A stretch of 64,000 bases of DNA from Acidipropionibacterium timonense (GTDB lineage Bacteria > Actinomycetota > Actinomycetes > Propionibacteriales > Propionibacteriaceae): the NCBI RefSeq assembly GCF_900605005.1, contig NZ_LR027558.1, forward strand, positions 1,114,610 to 1,178,609, given 5' to 3'. The translations under genes and the position numbers were made by a program. This document shows, in pieces, positions 63,171-64,000 of this stretch (positions are counted from its first letter, which is position 1; the number at the start of each line of letters is the position of its first letter). Below the pieces are notes generated by a model that saw only the letters and a list, made by a program, of their open reading frames with translations, did not search any database and had not been told where the DNA came from.

Positions 63171-64000
63171 TGAAGTACGAAGCCTCCGGATGGTGCACGA
63201 CGAGGGCATCGGTGGACTGCTCCGGATGGAGCTGGAACTCCTCGGACAGGTCGACGCCGATCCTCGACGGATCGAGCAGGGCCACCACCTTGGCGCGGTC
63301 CTCGAGGTCCGGGCAGGCGGCGTACCCGAAACTGTACCGGCAACCCCGATAGGTCTGGTGGTCGATGGCCTCCTCGACACTGCCCTCGGCGTCGTCGATG
63401 CCCAGCTCCGAGCGCACCCGCGCGTGCCACATCTCGGCGAGGGCCTCGGTGAGCTGGACGCTCAGCCCGTGCAGCTCGAGGTACTCGCGGTACCGGTTCG
63501 CCTCGAAGAGCCGCTGGGCGGCCCGGGAGACCTCCGAGCCCATGGTGACGAGCTGGAAGGCGACGATGTCGGGTCCGTGCTCGGCGGCCTCGGCCTCGTC
63601 GCGGAAGAAATCGGCCAGGCACAGGCGGCGTCCCCCCTGCTGGCGCGGGAAGGTGAACCGGGTCACCTCGCGGGAGGGCTCGGTCGGGTCGCCGACGACG
63701 AGGGTGCGACCCTCGGAGTGGCACGGCCAGTAGCCGTGGACGACACCGAAGCGGGCGAGGTTCTCCGAGCGGATCTGCTCCAGCAACCCGCGCAGCCGGG
63801 GCCGGGCGACCTCGGCGACCATCCGGTCGTAGGACCCGTCCCGGCGCGACCCCTTGAGGCCCCAACGGCCGACGAAGGTGGCCCGTTCATCGAGCCAGCC
63901 GACGACGTCGTCCAGGGCGATGCCCTTGGTGACCCGTGAACCCCAGAACGGCGGGGTCGGCACGTCCACGCTGCCGGGGGCGGGGCGGGCGACGGCGGAG
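63160..64000 (-). CDS. metH: Methionine synthase, C-terminal activation domain (partial)
   Basis: The frame is open to the right edge, so only about 279 C-terminal residues are seen. They form the SAM-binding reactivation domain of cobalamin-dependent MetH, with RGCRYSFGYAACPDLEDR binding SAM and the end LHPEQSTDALVVHHPEASYFNAR. Segments WGLKGSRRDGSYDRMV and GVVHGYWPCHSEG also fit. The catalytic and cobalamin domains lie outside the window. Confidence 0.95.
   Translation of the reverse strand, partial: SAVARPAPGSVDVPTPPFWGSRVTKGIALDDVVGWLDERATFVGRWGLKGSRRDGSYDRMVAEVARPRLRGLLEQIRSENLARFGVVHGYWPCHSEGRTLVVGDPTEPSREVTRFTFPRQQGGRRLCLADFFRDEAEAAEHGPDIVAFQLVTMGSEVSRAAQRLFEANRYREYLELHGLSVQLTEALAEMWHARVRSELGIDDAEGSVEEAIDHQTYRGCRYSFGYAACPDLEDRAKVVALLDPSRIGVDLSEEFQLHPEQSTDALVVHHPEASYFNAR

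Overview
The window is high-GC DNA from an actinobacterium, most likely a member of the Propionibacteriaceae. The evidence is the set of actinobacterial markers (RbpA, a prcB/prcA proteasome-type pair, separate Lnt and polyprenol-P-mannose synthase genes, a TrmI-type tRNA m1A58 methyltransferase next to metH, tyrA-cmk-der) and the general gene style. The genus is an inference. Most of the window is chromosomal background. Three stretches stand out as acquired or rearranged: a type I restriction system (253-6383), a 3.9-kb IS21-family element (14603-18519), and a clearly A/T-richer sugar-catabolism island (about 36880-44340).

Layout. 1-8333: tail of an unidentified gene, hsdM-hsdS-hsdR, a GNAT acetyltransferase and an MFS exporter. 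8560-14258: cupin, DedA protein, a histidine kinase and OmpR-type regulator encoded tail to tail with overlapping 3' ends, an alpha/beta hydrolase and an Old Yellow Enzyme family oxidoreductase. 14381-20208: a secreted tannase/feruloyl-esterase-like lipoprotein gene cut in two by the IS21-family element. The element has matching ends and a 6-bp target duplication, and carries two acetyltransferase passenger genes besides istA and istB. 20378-35483: a NarL-type two-component system, lipoamide dehydrogenase, an HTH-MurA fusion protein, pyridoxal kinase, a glycerophosphodiester phosphodiesterase, RbpA, an Lrp-lnt-ppm operon, metX-metW, an alanine/sodium symporter and a DUF421 protein.

35617-44215: a CoA-transferase gene abuts the A/T-rich island. 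The island encodes a complete D-allose-type module: binding protein, two-domain ATPase, permease, 3-epimerase, kinase and RpiB-type isomerase in one operon, with a divergent ROK-family repressor. 44345-52457: HAD phosphatase and MFS transporter, an OPT-family transporter, a small membrane protein with a MerR-type promoter next to a MerR gene, a frameshifted LysE exporter, a surface protein ending exactly at an LPKTG motif, an ADP-ribosylglycohydrolase and tRNA-Pro(GGG).

52520-64000: der, cmk and tyrA, followed upstream by an unusual proteasome pair. The beta subunit has Arg in place of catalytic Lys33, and the alpha subunit lacks its N-terminal gate helix. Next comes a TetR-ABC-YhgE/Pip-DUF3054 operon with twin TetR operators, a HAD phosphatase fused to TrmI, and the C-terminal activation domain of MetH. 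In mycobacteria the stretch between prcB and trmI holds pup, dop and mpa. Here none of these is present and the TetR/ABC operon lies there instead.
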